Part shown: piece after piece, positions 1 to 4,796 of the stretch
Layout of the letters: the number at the start of each line of letters is the position of its first letter
How positions within the stretch are numbered: the first letter of the stretch is position 1
Assembly (NCBI GenBank): GCA_002898995.1
Contig: BEIM01000168.1
Location: forward strand, 1-7,439
Length of the DNA stretch: 7,439 nucleotides
Direction of reading: 5' to 3'
From: a bacterium HR36
GTDB taxonomy: Bacteria > Planctomycetota > Planctomycetia > Gemmatales > HRBIN36
The notes under the pieces: model-generated
The model's database searches: none
What the model was told of the DNA's origin: nothing
Seen by the model: only the letters and a program-made list of their open reading frames with translations
Program-made: the position numbers and the translations under genes

Positions 1-2
1 GT

Positions 3-746
3 ATCCGCCAGCTACCGGATGCGGCGCTGGTGTTCTACCTGGTGGGCAGCAAATTCGGCACCACGGGAAACGAAGCCCGCACCTGGGCAATCAACGCGTA
101 CTTGCCGGGCTTGGTCGCGGAACGGTACCGCCAGTCGCGAATCGTGGCCTTCTCCACAGGGAATGTCTACGGGATGGTGCCAGCGGTCAGCGGTGGCAGC
201 TGCGAATCTGACCCGCCGCGCCCCGATGGCGAATATGCCGCCAGTGCTCTCGGCCGCGAGCGGGTCTTGGAATTTTGCAGCCGGTGCTGGCACATCCCAA
301 TGACCATCCTGCGGCTCAACTACGCGCACGAGCTGCGCTACGGTGTGTTGGTGGACATTGCCCGCGCGGTGCTCGAAGAGCGACCGATCCCGCTGGCCAT
401 GGGCTGTTTCAATGCCCTCTGGCAAGGCGATGCCAACGCCTGGGCCATCCAGTCCCTTGCCTATGCCGATTGTCCCCCGCGCGTGCTCAATCTCGCTGGG
501 CCCGAAACGGTCAGCGTCCGCTGGGCCGCCCTGCAATTTGCCCGGCATTTCGAGAAATCCCCGCAATTCGTTGGTACCGAAGCACCCGACGCCTATCTGA
601 GCAACGCCGCCCAGGCCCATCGTTTGTTCGGCTATCCGCGTGTTCCCTTGGGGCTGCTCATCGAGTGGATTGCCGACTGGTTTGCGACGGGCAAACCGGT
701 TTGGGATAAGCCGACCCACTTTGAAGTACGCACCGGCCACTTCTAG
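3..746 (+). CDS. NAD(P)-dependent epimerase/dehydratase family protein, C-terminal part (5' end outside window)
   Basis: The reading frame is open from the first bases of the window to a TAG stop at 744-746, so the N-terminal Rossmann part with the glycine-rich NAD(P) loop lies upstream. What is visible fits an extended short-chain dehydrogenase (SDR): a strand ending in FSTGNVYG, the usual place of the catalytic Ser/Thr, then a segment DPPRPDGEYAASALGRERVLEF, where the active-site Tyr should be, then a substrate-binding C-terminal half ending in GHF. In classical SDRs the tyrosine is followed four residues later by lysine (YxxxK). Here that position is alanine (YAASA). Such enzymes act in the cytoplasm on nucleotide sugars or other carbonyl substrates, but nothing here fixes the substrate. 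The GTG at position 30 is internal, not a start. The fold call is firm; the reaction is unknown. Confidence 0.85.
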   Translation: MRQLPDAALVFYLVGSKFGTTGNEARTWAINAYLPGLVAERYRQSRIVAFSTGNVYGMVPAVSGGSCESDPPRPDGEYAASALGRERVLEFCSRCWHIPMTILRLNYAHELRYGVLVDIARAVLEERPIPLAMGCFNALWQGDANAWAIQSLAYADCPPRVLNLAGPETVSVRWAALQFARHFEKSPQFVGTEAPDAYLSNAAQAHRLFGYPRVPLGLLIEWIADWFATGKPVWDKPTHFEVRTGHF

Positions 747-842
747 TATGGAAATGTTTGCCGGCGATACTTTCCGCCAAGTCCAGTGTTCAATACCAAT
801 GATCATCCCTCCCAAAGTGCTAACGGGACAAACTGGGGTGGG

Positions 843-871
843 ACGGTTTCAGACACAGGGTCTGAGACCGT
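843..871 (+). promoter_or_regulatory. Strong stem-loop between the epimerase gene and the small exported protein gene
   Basis: Arms ACGGTTTCAGAC (843-854) and GTCTGAGACCGT (860-871) form a 12-bp stem with one G-U pair and a 5-base loop. No run of T follows, so it is not a classical intrinsic terminator. It ends 23 bases before the Shine-Dalgarno sequence of the gene at 910. It may be a 3' end stabiliser of the upstream mRNA, a 5' UTR element of the downstream gene, or a palindromic protein-binding site. The structure is seen; the role is inferred. Confidence 0.6.
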
Positions 872-894
872 AACGCATTGGGAAGTGCACCGCT

Positions 895-901
895 AAGGAG
901 G
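895..901 (+). promoter_or_regulatory. Strong Shine-Dalgarno sequence for the small exported protein
   Basis: AAGGAGG, 8 bases before the ATG at 910, is a near-complete match to the anti-Shine-Dalgarno end of 16S rRNA. It is stronger than the sites of the other genes here and suggests efficient translation. Confidence 0.75.
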
Positions 902-909
902 TCTGAACC

Positions 910-1200
910 ATGCTCCGCAAAGTGCTGGCAACCGTGGTCGTGCTGCTCTTCGCAGTAGCCGTGTGCCTCGCCGCCGAAGGCGTCGTCTCCAGCTACAACA
1001 AGGACACGCAGACGGCCGTGATCAAAGTCGGCGACAAGGAATACACGGTCAAGATCAGCGATGTCAAAATCCTCAGCCCCAAGGGCACCCCCATCCCCGC
1101 TGACAAATTCAAGGGCTTCAAGCAGGGGACTAAAGTGGAAGTTACCGTTGATGGCGGCAAAGTAACGGAGATCAAACTGCTACCCGCGAAGAAGCCCTAA
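910..1200 (+). CDS. Small secreted beta-rich protein of unknown function
   Basis: The product has 96 residues. The start ATG is well supported by AAGGAGG at 895-901, 8 bases upstream. The N-terminus is a clear signal peptide: positive MLRK, then a hydrophobic stretch (residues 5-18), then CLAAEG, with cleavage likely after Ala21 or Ala22. The cysteine at 19 is preceded by valine, so a lipobox is unlikely. The mature part of about 75 residues has alternating strand-like segments (AVIKV, YTVKI, KVEVTV, VTEIKLL) and is rich in lysine. It resembles small OB/SH3-like barrel domains in exported planctomycete proteins, but I do not recognise a named family. It probably acts in the periplasm or outside the cell. 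It is a single-gene unit between a hairpin and an intrinsic terminator. Function unknown. Confidence 0.85.
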   Translation: MLRKVLATVVVLLFAVAVCLAAEGVVSSYNKDTQTAVIKVGDKEYTVKISDVKILSPKGTPIPADKFKGFKQGTKVEVTVDGGKVTEIKLLPAKKP

Positions 1201-1317
1201 AGCAGGCATTTTGGAGCCCTACAGCTAGGCACGCTACCGCACGCAACGTAACGGGATCGGGCTCCTGCGCTGAACCAAGCATCTGGAAGCCCAACCATTC
1301 GCAACGGCAAAGGCTAT

Positions 1318-1350
1318 CGCCCCGAGGTTCGATCTCGGGGCGTTTTGTTT
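1318..1350 (+). terminator. Rho-independent terminator
   Basis: CGCCCCGAG (1318-1326) pairs perfectly with CTCGGGGCG (1334-1342). A G-U and a T-A pair can extend the stem to 11 bp with a 3-base loop. TTTTGTTT follows immediately on the + strand. This is the one textbook intrinsic terminator in the window. It lies 118 bases after the stop codon of the small exported protein, so that message would carry a 3' UTR of about 140-150 bases. Confidence 0.85.
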
Positions 1351-1707
1351 GCGCCCACCTGCTTCTTAGCGCTTGTCCTGCGGAACGCATCTCATTCCTG
1401 ACGTGCGCTGCGCCGGTCGAGCGAGAGCAGAAAACGTTAGCCCGCTGTGTAGCGTGTGCCCGCTGGGGCGCAAAGACCTGCGCAGATTCATTAAATCCAT
1501 TCCGTGCAGCGATAGGACGCCGCAAAAACGCAGCAGGCCTTTTCCACCGTGAAAACAATCTCCACACGGCGGTGCAAGTCGCTGCCGGAAGCGGATAAGC
1601 TGATGACCACTGTTCTCGCGTTTGTGCACGCAACTGGTGCCGACGTACGAGGGTCTCTGCTCAAAGTAGCCCAGTTCGGCCTAGCGGCAGCGTATTGTGG
1701 CTGGCAA
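1351..1707 (+). other. Gene-free stretch of about 350 bases
   Basis: No credible coding region is seen on either strand. The open frames here, including a 153-codon minus-strand frame that runs through the terminator, have no recognisable protein character. No tRNA cloverleaf, long repeat or strong hairpin was found, only a weak TTTTC/GAAAA pairing at 1540-1555. GTTCGGC occurs at 1674-1680 and again at 1724-1730 inside the promoter spacer. The stretch may be a remnant or hold distant regulatory sites for the regulator gene downstream. Confidence 0.5.
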
Positions 1708-1736
1708 TTGCAGACATGCCGGCGTTCGGCTATAAT
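1708..1736 (+). promoter_or_regulatory. Sigma70-type promoter for the GbsR/MarR-like regulator
   Basis: A perfect -10 box TATAAT (1731-1736) stands exactly 17 bases downstream of TTGCAG (1708-1713), which matches the first three bases of the -35 consensus. The spacer contains GCCG/CGGC (1718-1721 and 1727-1730), which could be part of an operator. Transcription would begin near 1742-1744, at or just before the possible start codons of the regulator. Confidence 0.6.
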
Positions 1737-1752
1737 TTAGGTGATGTTGAAC

Positions 1753-2334
1753 ATGGCAAAAGATGCGAAAGATGCAAAATCCGTGAAAAACAATGCCGCC
1801 CAGCTACCTCAGCTGCTAGCGGAGGTGGAGCAGCAGTTTGTCGAGTTGTGGGGCGATATGAGCTCGTGGTGGGGCGTGAGTCGCACCATGGCGGAAATCC
1901 ACGGTCTGCTGTACATTTCCGGCGAGGCCCTGAGTGCGGAAGAAATTCAGAAGCGTCTGGGAATATCCCGCGGGAACGTAAGCATGAACATTCGCACACT
2001 GGTGGAATGGGGTTTGGTGCGGCGGGTACGAAAACGGGGAGATCGGCGGGAGTATTTTCAGTCGGTGACCGACGTCTGGGAAATGTTCACGGTACTGGCG
2101 GCGCAGCGCAAACGCCGGGAGATTGACCCCGTGCTACGCACGCTGGAACAATGTCGGGAGCGGCTCAGCGTCGAAGCACTCGGTCAGGCCGCCGAAGACA
2201 CAAAAACACGGCAGCGCCTCGAACGCATCGAGAATCTTCTGACCTTTCTGCGTTTGTTGGAGCAGCTGGCAGAGAAATTCATCACCAGCCAGCGCGGCTT
2301 GCAAGCAGCTGTGCAACGTCTGGCTGAAACGTAA
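1753..2334 (+). CDS. GbsR/MarR-family transcriptional regulator
   Basis: The product has 193 residues from ATG 1753. A winged helix-turn-helix sits at about residues 40-100: a helix MAEIHGLLYISG, then SAEEIQKRLGISRGNVSMNI as HTH, then a basic wing VRRVRKRGDRREYFQ. This order and the length fit the GbsR-like branch of MarR regulators (COG1510 type), whose best-known member controls choline and glycine betaine genes. The C-terminal part (about 120-193) is helical with heptad-like leucines and probably dimerises. Three in-frame starts are close together: GTG 1741, ATG 1744 and ATG 1753. ATG 1753 has AGGTGAT (1739-1745) at a 7-base spacing, matching the anti-Shine-Dalgarno extension, but the -10 box at 1731-1736 would begin the mRNA inside that site. 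ATG 1744 would be leaderless. The ligand and target are unknown; autoregulation is plausible. Confidence 0.85.
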   Translation: MAKDAKDAKSVKNNAAQLPQLLAEVEQQFVELWGDMSSWWGVSRTMAEIHGLLYISGEALSAEEIQKRLGISRGNVSMNIRTLVEWGLVRRVRKRGDRREYFQSVTDVWEMFTVLAAQRKRREIDPVLRTLEQCRERLSVEALGQAAEDTKTRQRLERIENLLTFLRLLEQLAEKFITSQRGLQAAVQRLAET

Positions 2335-2430
2335 CCGTTTTCCGGTCGCTTGTGAGTGGCAGCTGCGGGGTGTGGATGGGCCCGGACGATAAAAATGGCC
2401 GAAAAACCAAGAAATTTTTTCTTTCTGCCG

Positions 2431-2458
2431 TTGAAAATCCCACGGATTTCGTTATTGT
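2431..2458 (+). promoter_or_regulatory. Candidate promoter for the HU-family gene
   Basis: TTGAAA (2431-2436, 5 of 6 to consensus) and TATTGT (2453-2458, 4 of 6) are separated by 16 bases in an AT-richer patch. Transcription would start near 2465 and give a leader of about 125 bases. Moderate support only. Confidence 0.45.
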
Positions 2459-2481
2459 TTAGGCAAAACCGCGGGTCCATC

Positions 2482-2570
2482 ACCATGCGAGGGGCATGGT
2501 AGGGGCCAGCGCTGAAGGCTGGGAAGCAGCGCGCCGGCTCCGAGCGACGGGCTCCTTTCAGTCTTCCCAG
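2482..2570 (+). promoter_or_regulatory. Structured 5' leader of the HU-family gene
   Basis: Three pairings are visible. ACCATGC (2482-2488) with GCATGGT (2494-2500) makes a perfect 7-bp hairpin with a 5-base loop. CCAGC (2506-2510) pairs with GCTGG (2518-2522). CTGGGAAG (2519-2526) pairs perfectly with CTTCCCAG (2563-2570), and GAGC/GCTC (2542-2545, 2551-2554) can form inside it. The second and third pairings share bases 2519-2522, so they exclude one another, which allows switching between folds. I recognise no riboswitch family. Its role in HU expression is inferred. Confidence 0.4.
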
Positions 2571-2590
2571 GTCGCACAGTGAGGTGCCAC

Positions 2591-2908
2591 ATGGCTAAAG
2601 CAGCTACCGCAGGTCGCATGACTAAATCGCAAATCGCCACTTATCTGGCGGAGAAAGTCGGTGCGTCCAAGAAGCAGGCAGCGCAATTCCTCGACGAACT
2701 GGTGCAGTTGATCTACAAGCAGGCCAAGAATGGCTTCGTCTTGCCAGGCCTGGGGAAAATTGTGCTCAGTGAACGCCCGGCACGCAAGATGGTCATGCGT
2801 TTCGGACCCAAGGCCGGACAGGAGATTACCATTCCCAAGAAGAAAGTGCTCAAGTTTCGGTTCTTGAAAGCAGCTAAAGACGCCATTCTGGGCACCGCCA
2901 AGAAGTAA
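2591..2908 (+). CDS. HU-family DNA-binding protein
   Basis: The product has 105 residues and is very basic. It shows the HU/IHF pattern: an N-terminal helical dimer domain (MTKSQIATYLAEKVGASKK onward), a turn with GFVLPGLGKIVLSER, a beta arm with the intercalating proline at about residue 73 (RFGPKAGQEITIP), and a C-terminal helix FLKAAKDAIL. The protein binds and bends DNA as a dimer and helps organise the nucleoid. The arm is three residues longer between the conserved AR and the proline than in E. coli HU as I remember it. The chosen ATG has GAGGTG (2581-2586) at a short 4-base spacing. The ATG at 2618 would give a product beginning MTKSQ, closer to usual HU N-termini, and cannot be excluded. 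The gene appears to stand alone. Confidence 0.92.
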   Translation: MAKAATAGRMTKSQIATYLAEKVGASKKQAAQFLDELVQLIYKQAKNGFVLPGLGKIVLSERPARKMVMRFGPKAGQEITIPKKKVLKFRFLKAAKDAILGTAKK

Positions 2909-3047
2909 GTCGCAGCTATTCGCGTCATTATCTCGAGGCTCGCTGAGGCTCCCTCGTGGCGGACCGCTTGGGTCGGACTGAAGGTATTACGCCTCGGCTC
3001 GGCCACGGCGTCGCAGGCGGTGAATGCATACTGTGGAGTAAACAGTT

Positions 3048-3632
3048 ATGCTGGAAAACGTCCGCGGCCTGGTTTATGTGCTGGGCGACAACATTGATAC
3101 CGACCAAATCATACCTGCGCAGTATCTGATGTATAACCCAGCCATTCCCGAGGAATACCGCATGTTCGGCAAATATGCGTTATCGGGCGTGCCGGCAGCA
3201 CAAGCGGGCCTGCCTCACGGCCATGTACCGTTTCACGGCCCGGAAGATGAGTTTGTTTCGCCGTATCGAATCATCGTGGCGGGCCGCAATTTTGGTTGCG
3301 GTTCTTCGCGGGAACATGCCCCGATTGCTCTCAACGCTGCGGGCATTCGCGTTGTGGTCGCCGAATTCTTTGCACGCATCTTTTATCGCAATGCGGTGAA
3401 CGGTGGCTATCTGGTGCCTTTTGAGTCGGTGGAACGCTTAGTCGAAAAAATACGCACGGGCGATGAGGTGGAAATAGATGTGGCCAACGCCCGACTCATC
3501 AACCACACCACCGGGCAGATCCATCCGCTCAAGCCGCTGGGTGACATTGCTCCGATCTTAGCGGCGGGTGGGCTATTTGCATACGCGGGGCAAGCGGGCT
3601 TACTGTCCAGTCGCTCCCCCATGGCATCGTGA
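3048..3632 (+). CDS. leuD: 3-isopropylmalate dehydratase small subunit (LeuD)
   Basis: The product has 194 residues. With the [4Fe-4S] large subunit LeuC it forms isopropylmalate isomerase, which converts 2- to 3-isopropylmalate in leucine synthesis in the cytoplasm. Seen in the sequence: an N-terminal GDNIDTDQIIPAQYL segment, the signature GRNFGCGSSREHAP at residues 79-92, and the swivel-domain core VVVAEFFARIFYRNAVNGG. The substrate loop reads YLMY at residues 26-29, close to the YLVY that I remember for true isopropylmalate isomerases rather than the YLRT of homoaconitases. ATG 3048 is preceded by GGAG (3035-3038) at a 9-base spacing. leuC is not in the window; neighbours are HU and a small membrane protein. 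No promoter or terminator is clear around it. Confidence 0.95.
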   Translation: MLENVRGLVYVLGDNIDTDQIIPAQYLMYNPAIPEEYRMFGKYALSGVPAAQAGLPHGHVPFHGPEDEFVSPYRIIVAGRNFGCGSSREHAPIALNAAGIRVVVAEFFARIFYRNAVNGGYLVPFESVERLVEKIRTGDEVEIDVANARLINHTTGQIHPLKPLGDIAPILAAGGLFAYAGQAGLLSSRSPMAS

Positions 3633-3830
3633 TACGCGCTAGGCACACCGTAGCTGCTAACCGAACGGTCGGCCTCAGCGAATAACGAACTAAATGCCAA
3701 GGACTGCGGTCAAACCGATTCGGTGATATCGCTGGACGGCTTGCTCCAGACCGATTGATGGACGCTTTTCTGATTCGTCAGCTGGCCTTCCGCGGTGGGG
3801 GTATGCGAAGGTCCGCCAGGGTTGGGGCTT

Positions 3831-4169
3831 ATGGCTGCAAGCTGGAGAGTGTTGCGCTGGCTGGGACGCGTGTGGCGAAACTGGCGTCAACGGCACCGCC
3901 ATCCGATCAGTTTGGCAATGCACGCGGTGGGAATTCCGATGACGCTGGTGGCGATACCCTTTTTGTGCGTTGGCTGGTGGTGGACGGCAGCAGGGCTCTT
4001 TTTCGGGGGTTATGCGTTGCAATTTTTCGGCCACGCCATTGAGGGTAACGATCCGGGCGAACTCGTGCTGGTGAAGCGAGCCCTGGGGCTACCCTATCGA
4101 GCTGTCGCCCCGGAACCTGCCCACGCGAATGACGCCAGCCATTCCCAGCAAAATTTCTCGCGCCCTTGA
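3831..4169 (+). CDS. Mpo1-like (DUF962-type) small membrane protein
   Basis: The product has 112 residues from ATG 3831; GGGG at 3824-3827 is a weak ribosome site. An in-frame GTG at 3795 would add 12 residues (GVCEGPPGLGL-type), which look non-coding. After a basic N-terminus there is RHRHPISLAMHAVGIP, then two adjacent hydrophobic segments (about 33-50 and 51-69), then ALQFFGHAIEGNDP. The HxxG.P motif, two membrane spans and QFxGHxxEGxxP match the DUF962/YGL010w family. Yeast Mpo1 of that family is an Fe(II)-dependent dioxygenase of 2-hydroxy fatty acid alpha-oxidation that uses conserved histidines, here plausibly H24, H31 and H68. Whether this bacterial copy has that activity is an inference. 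Its stop codon overlaps the -35 box of the rpsO promoter. Confidence 0.75.
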   Translation: MAASWRVLRWLGRVWRNWRQRHRHPISLAMHAVGIPMTLVAIPFLCVGWWWTAAGLFFGGYALQFFGHAIEGNDPGELVLVKRALGLPYRAVAPEPAHANDASHSQQNFSRP

Positions 4170-4194
4170 AACTCTGTGGGCAGGCTTGTACATT
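4166..4194 (+). promoter_or_regulatory. Promoter for rpsO-pnp
   Basis: TTGAAA (4166-4171, 5 of 6) and TACATT (4189-4194, 4 of 6) stand exactly 17 bases apart. Transcription would start near 4201 and give an rpsO leader of about 80 bases. The -35 box covers the TGA stop (4167-4169) of the preceding gene. Confidence 0.6.
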
Positions 4195-4201
4195 GTTATC
4201 G

Positions 4202-4282
4202 GAGTGAGTGAGTGAAAGGAGAAAAAGGAGGAACGGTCGGCATCGCCAACGGCGCCTGACGAGACTGAGGTGAGGGCGGACA
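4202..4282 (+). promoter_or_regulatory. rpsO 5' leader with fold and extra Shine-Dalgarno-like site
   Basis: The leader starts with a GAGT tandem repeat (4202-4214) and a purine-rich tract holding AGGAGG (4226-4231), which has no ATG, GTG or TTG at a usable distance. A fold follows: GTCGGC (4236-4241) pairs with GCC-U-GAC (4254-4260), enclosing GCC/GGC (4245-4247, 4251-4253) with an AAC loop. The real ribosome site of rpsO is probably GAGGG at 4272-4276, 6 bases before the ATG. S15 is known to repress its own translation through leader folds in several phyla, so this is a candidate site. No known S15 leader class is recognised. Confidence 0.4.
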
Positions 4283-4552
4283 ATGGCAATCACCAAGGAA
4301 CGCAAGACGGAAATCATTCAGCAGTACCGGCGAAATGAGAACGACACGGGTTCGCCGGAGGTCCAGATTGCCCTTTTGACCGCCCGCATCAATGAGCTGA
4401 CCGACCATCTGAAGCAGCACCGGAAGGACTTCTCCAGCCGACGTGGTCTGCTGAAGCTGGTCAGCAAACGCAATCGTCTGCTCAGGTACGTCCGCAACAA
4501 GGCCCCACAACGCTACCTGGAAGTGGTGCAGCGACTTGGTTTGCGGAAGTAA
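4283..4552 (+). CDS. rpsO: 30S ribosomal protein S15
   Basis: The product has 89 residues, the usual family length, and its sequence is canonical throughout: [17 protein letters not shown], then [16 protein letters not shown] with the conserved His, Asp and Ser that contact 16S rRNA, then the C-terminal [14 protein letters not shown]15 binds the three-way junction of helices 20-22 in the 16S rRNA central domain early in 30S assembly. The start ATG is supported by GAGGG 6 bases upstream and by full-length family agreement. It is followed by pnp, the conserved rpsO-pnp order. No intrinsic terminator separates them, so a joint transcript is likely. Confidence 0.98.
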   Translation: MAITKERKTEIIQQYRRNENDTGSPEVQIALLTARINELTDHLKQHRKDFSSRRGLLKLVSKRNRLLRYVRNKAPQRYLEVVQRLGLRK

Positions 4553-4568
4553 AGGTTGGGGCAACCTT
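4552..4568 (+). other. Hairpin at the rpsO stop codon
   Basis: AAGGTTG (4552-4558) and CAACCTT (4562-4568) form a perfect 7-bp stem with a 3-base GGG loop, beginning at the last base of the rpsO stop codon. No T-run follows, so termination without other factors is unlikely. It may protect the rpsO mRNA 3' end after processing. Confidence 0.5.
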
Positions 4569-4580
4569 CTGGGTCGGGCG

Positions 4581-4630
4581 TTGGCCGCTGCGATCGGGAC
4601 GGCACAAACACGTCCGTCGCTGCGGGCCAA
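4581..4630 (+). promoter_or_regulatory. Long interrupted stem-loop in the rpsO-pnp spacer
   Basis: From outside inwards the arms pair as TTGGCC/GGCCAA (4581-4586, 4625-4630), GC/GC (4587-4588, 4622-4623), a T-T mismatch, GCGA/TCGC (4590-4593, 4617-4620), CGG/CCG (4595-4597, 4614-4616) and ACG/CGT (4599-4601, 4611-4613). The loop is 9 bases. This gives 18 base pairs with only single-base bulges (4594, 4598, 4624) and one mismatch. E. coli has a long RNase III-cleaved hairpin at the equivalent place ahead of pnp, through which PNPase limits its own synthesis. The same role here is inferred from position and shape. Confidence 0.55.
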
Positions 4631-4635
4631 TTCGA

Positions 4636-4654
4636 GCGGTTCGGTCGGAACCGC
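4636..4654 (+). other. Second spacer hairpin
   Basis: GCGGTTC (4636-4642) and GAACCGC (4648-4654) form a perfect 7-bp stem with a 5-base loop, directly after the long stem-loop. A further CAACCG/CGGTTG pairing (4659-4664, 4679-4684) lies downstream. None is followed by a T-run. They may be part of one processed mRNA fold. Confidence 0.45.
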
Positions 4655-4745
4655 CCTCCAACCGAAAGCAGTCGAGAGCGGTTGACCTCGGAATCCTTGG
4701 GCGTCGTTCGGCGAAGGCGAAACCGCAAGCGTCCTTGATTTGGCC

Positions 4746-4783
4746 TGGTGCCGAGGCTTGCGGGCCGACCTCGGTCAGCACCA
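4746..4783 (+). promoter_or_regulatory. Stem-loop next to the pnp ribosome-binding site
   Basis: TGGTG (4746-4750) pairs with CACCA (4779-4783) and CCGAGG (4751-4756) with CCTCGG (4769-4774). This makes an 11-bp stem with one 4-base bulge (4775-4778) and a 12-base loop. The stem ends one base before GAGGAG (4785-4790), the pnp Shine-Dalgarno sequence. It could limit ribosome access or present the site in single-stranded form. Confidence 0.5.
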
Positions 4784-4784
4784 T

Positions 4785-4790
4785 GAGGAG
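4785..4790 (+). promoter_or_regulatory. pnp Shine-Dalgarno sequence deciding the GTG start
   Basis: GAGGAG lies 6 bases before GTG 4797. It supports that codon over the longer in-frame TTG at 4740, whose added 19 residues do not resemble PNPase N-termini and would cover the stem-loop at 4746-4783. Confidence 0.75.
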
Positions 4791-4796
4791 TGGAAA

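Noticed and set aside
1213..1265. GGAGCCC/GGGCTCC inverted repeat
   Set aside because: Only 7 bp with a 39-base loop; too weak to claim a function, and the terminator downstream explains the 3' end.
1318..1342. tRNA T-arm-like sequence (GTTCGAT in a GC stem)
   Set aside because: No acceptor, D or anticodon arm fits around it; the perfect stem plus T-run is explained by a terminator.
1172..1633. Minus-strand open frame of 153 codons in the gene-poor stretch
   Set aside because: It runs through the clear + strand terminator and overlaps the end of the small exported protein gene; its translation is Arg/Ala-rich without domain character.
4242..4259. Tiny frame ATC-GCC-AAC-GGC-GCC-TGA after the orphan AGGAGG in the rpsO leader
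   Set aside because: ATC is a very rare start codon, and the sequence is better explained as part of a stem-loop.
4740..4796. TTG 4740 as the pnp start
   Set aside because: The extra 19 residues do not look like a PNPase N-terminus, no good ribosome site precedes TTG, and GAGGAG correctly spaced to GTG 4797 decides against it.
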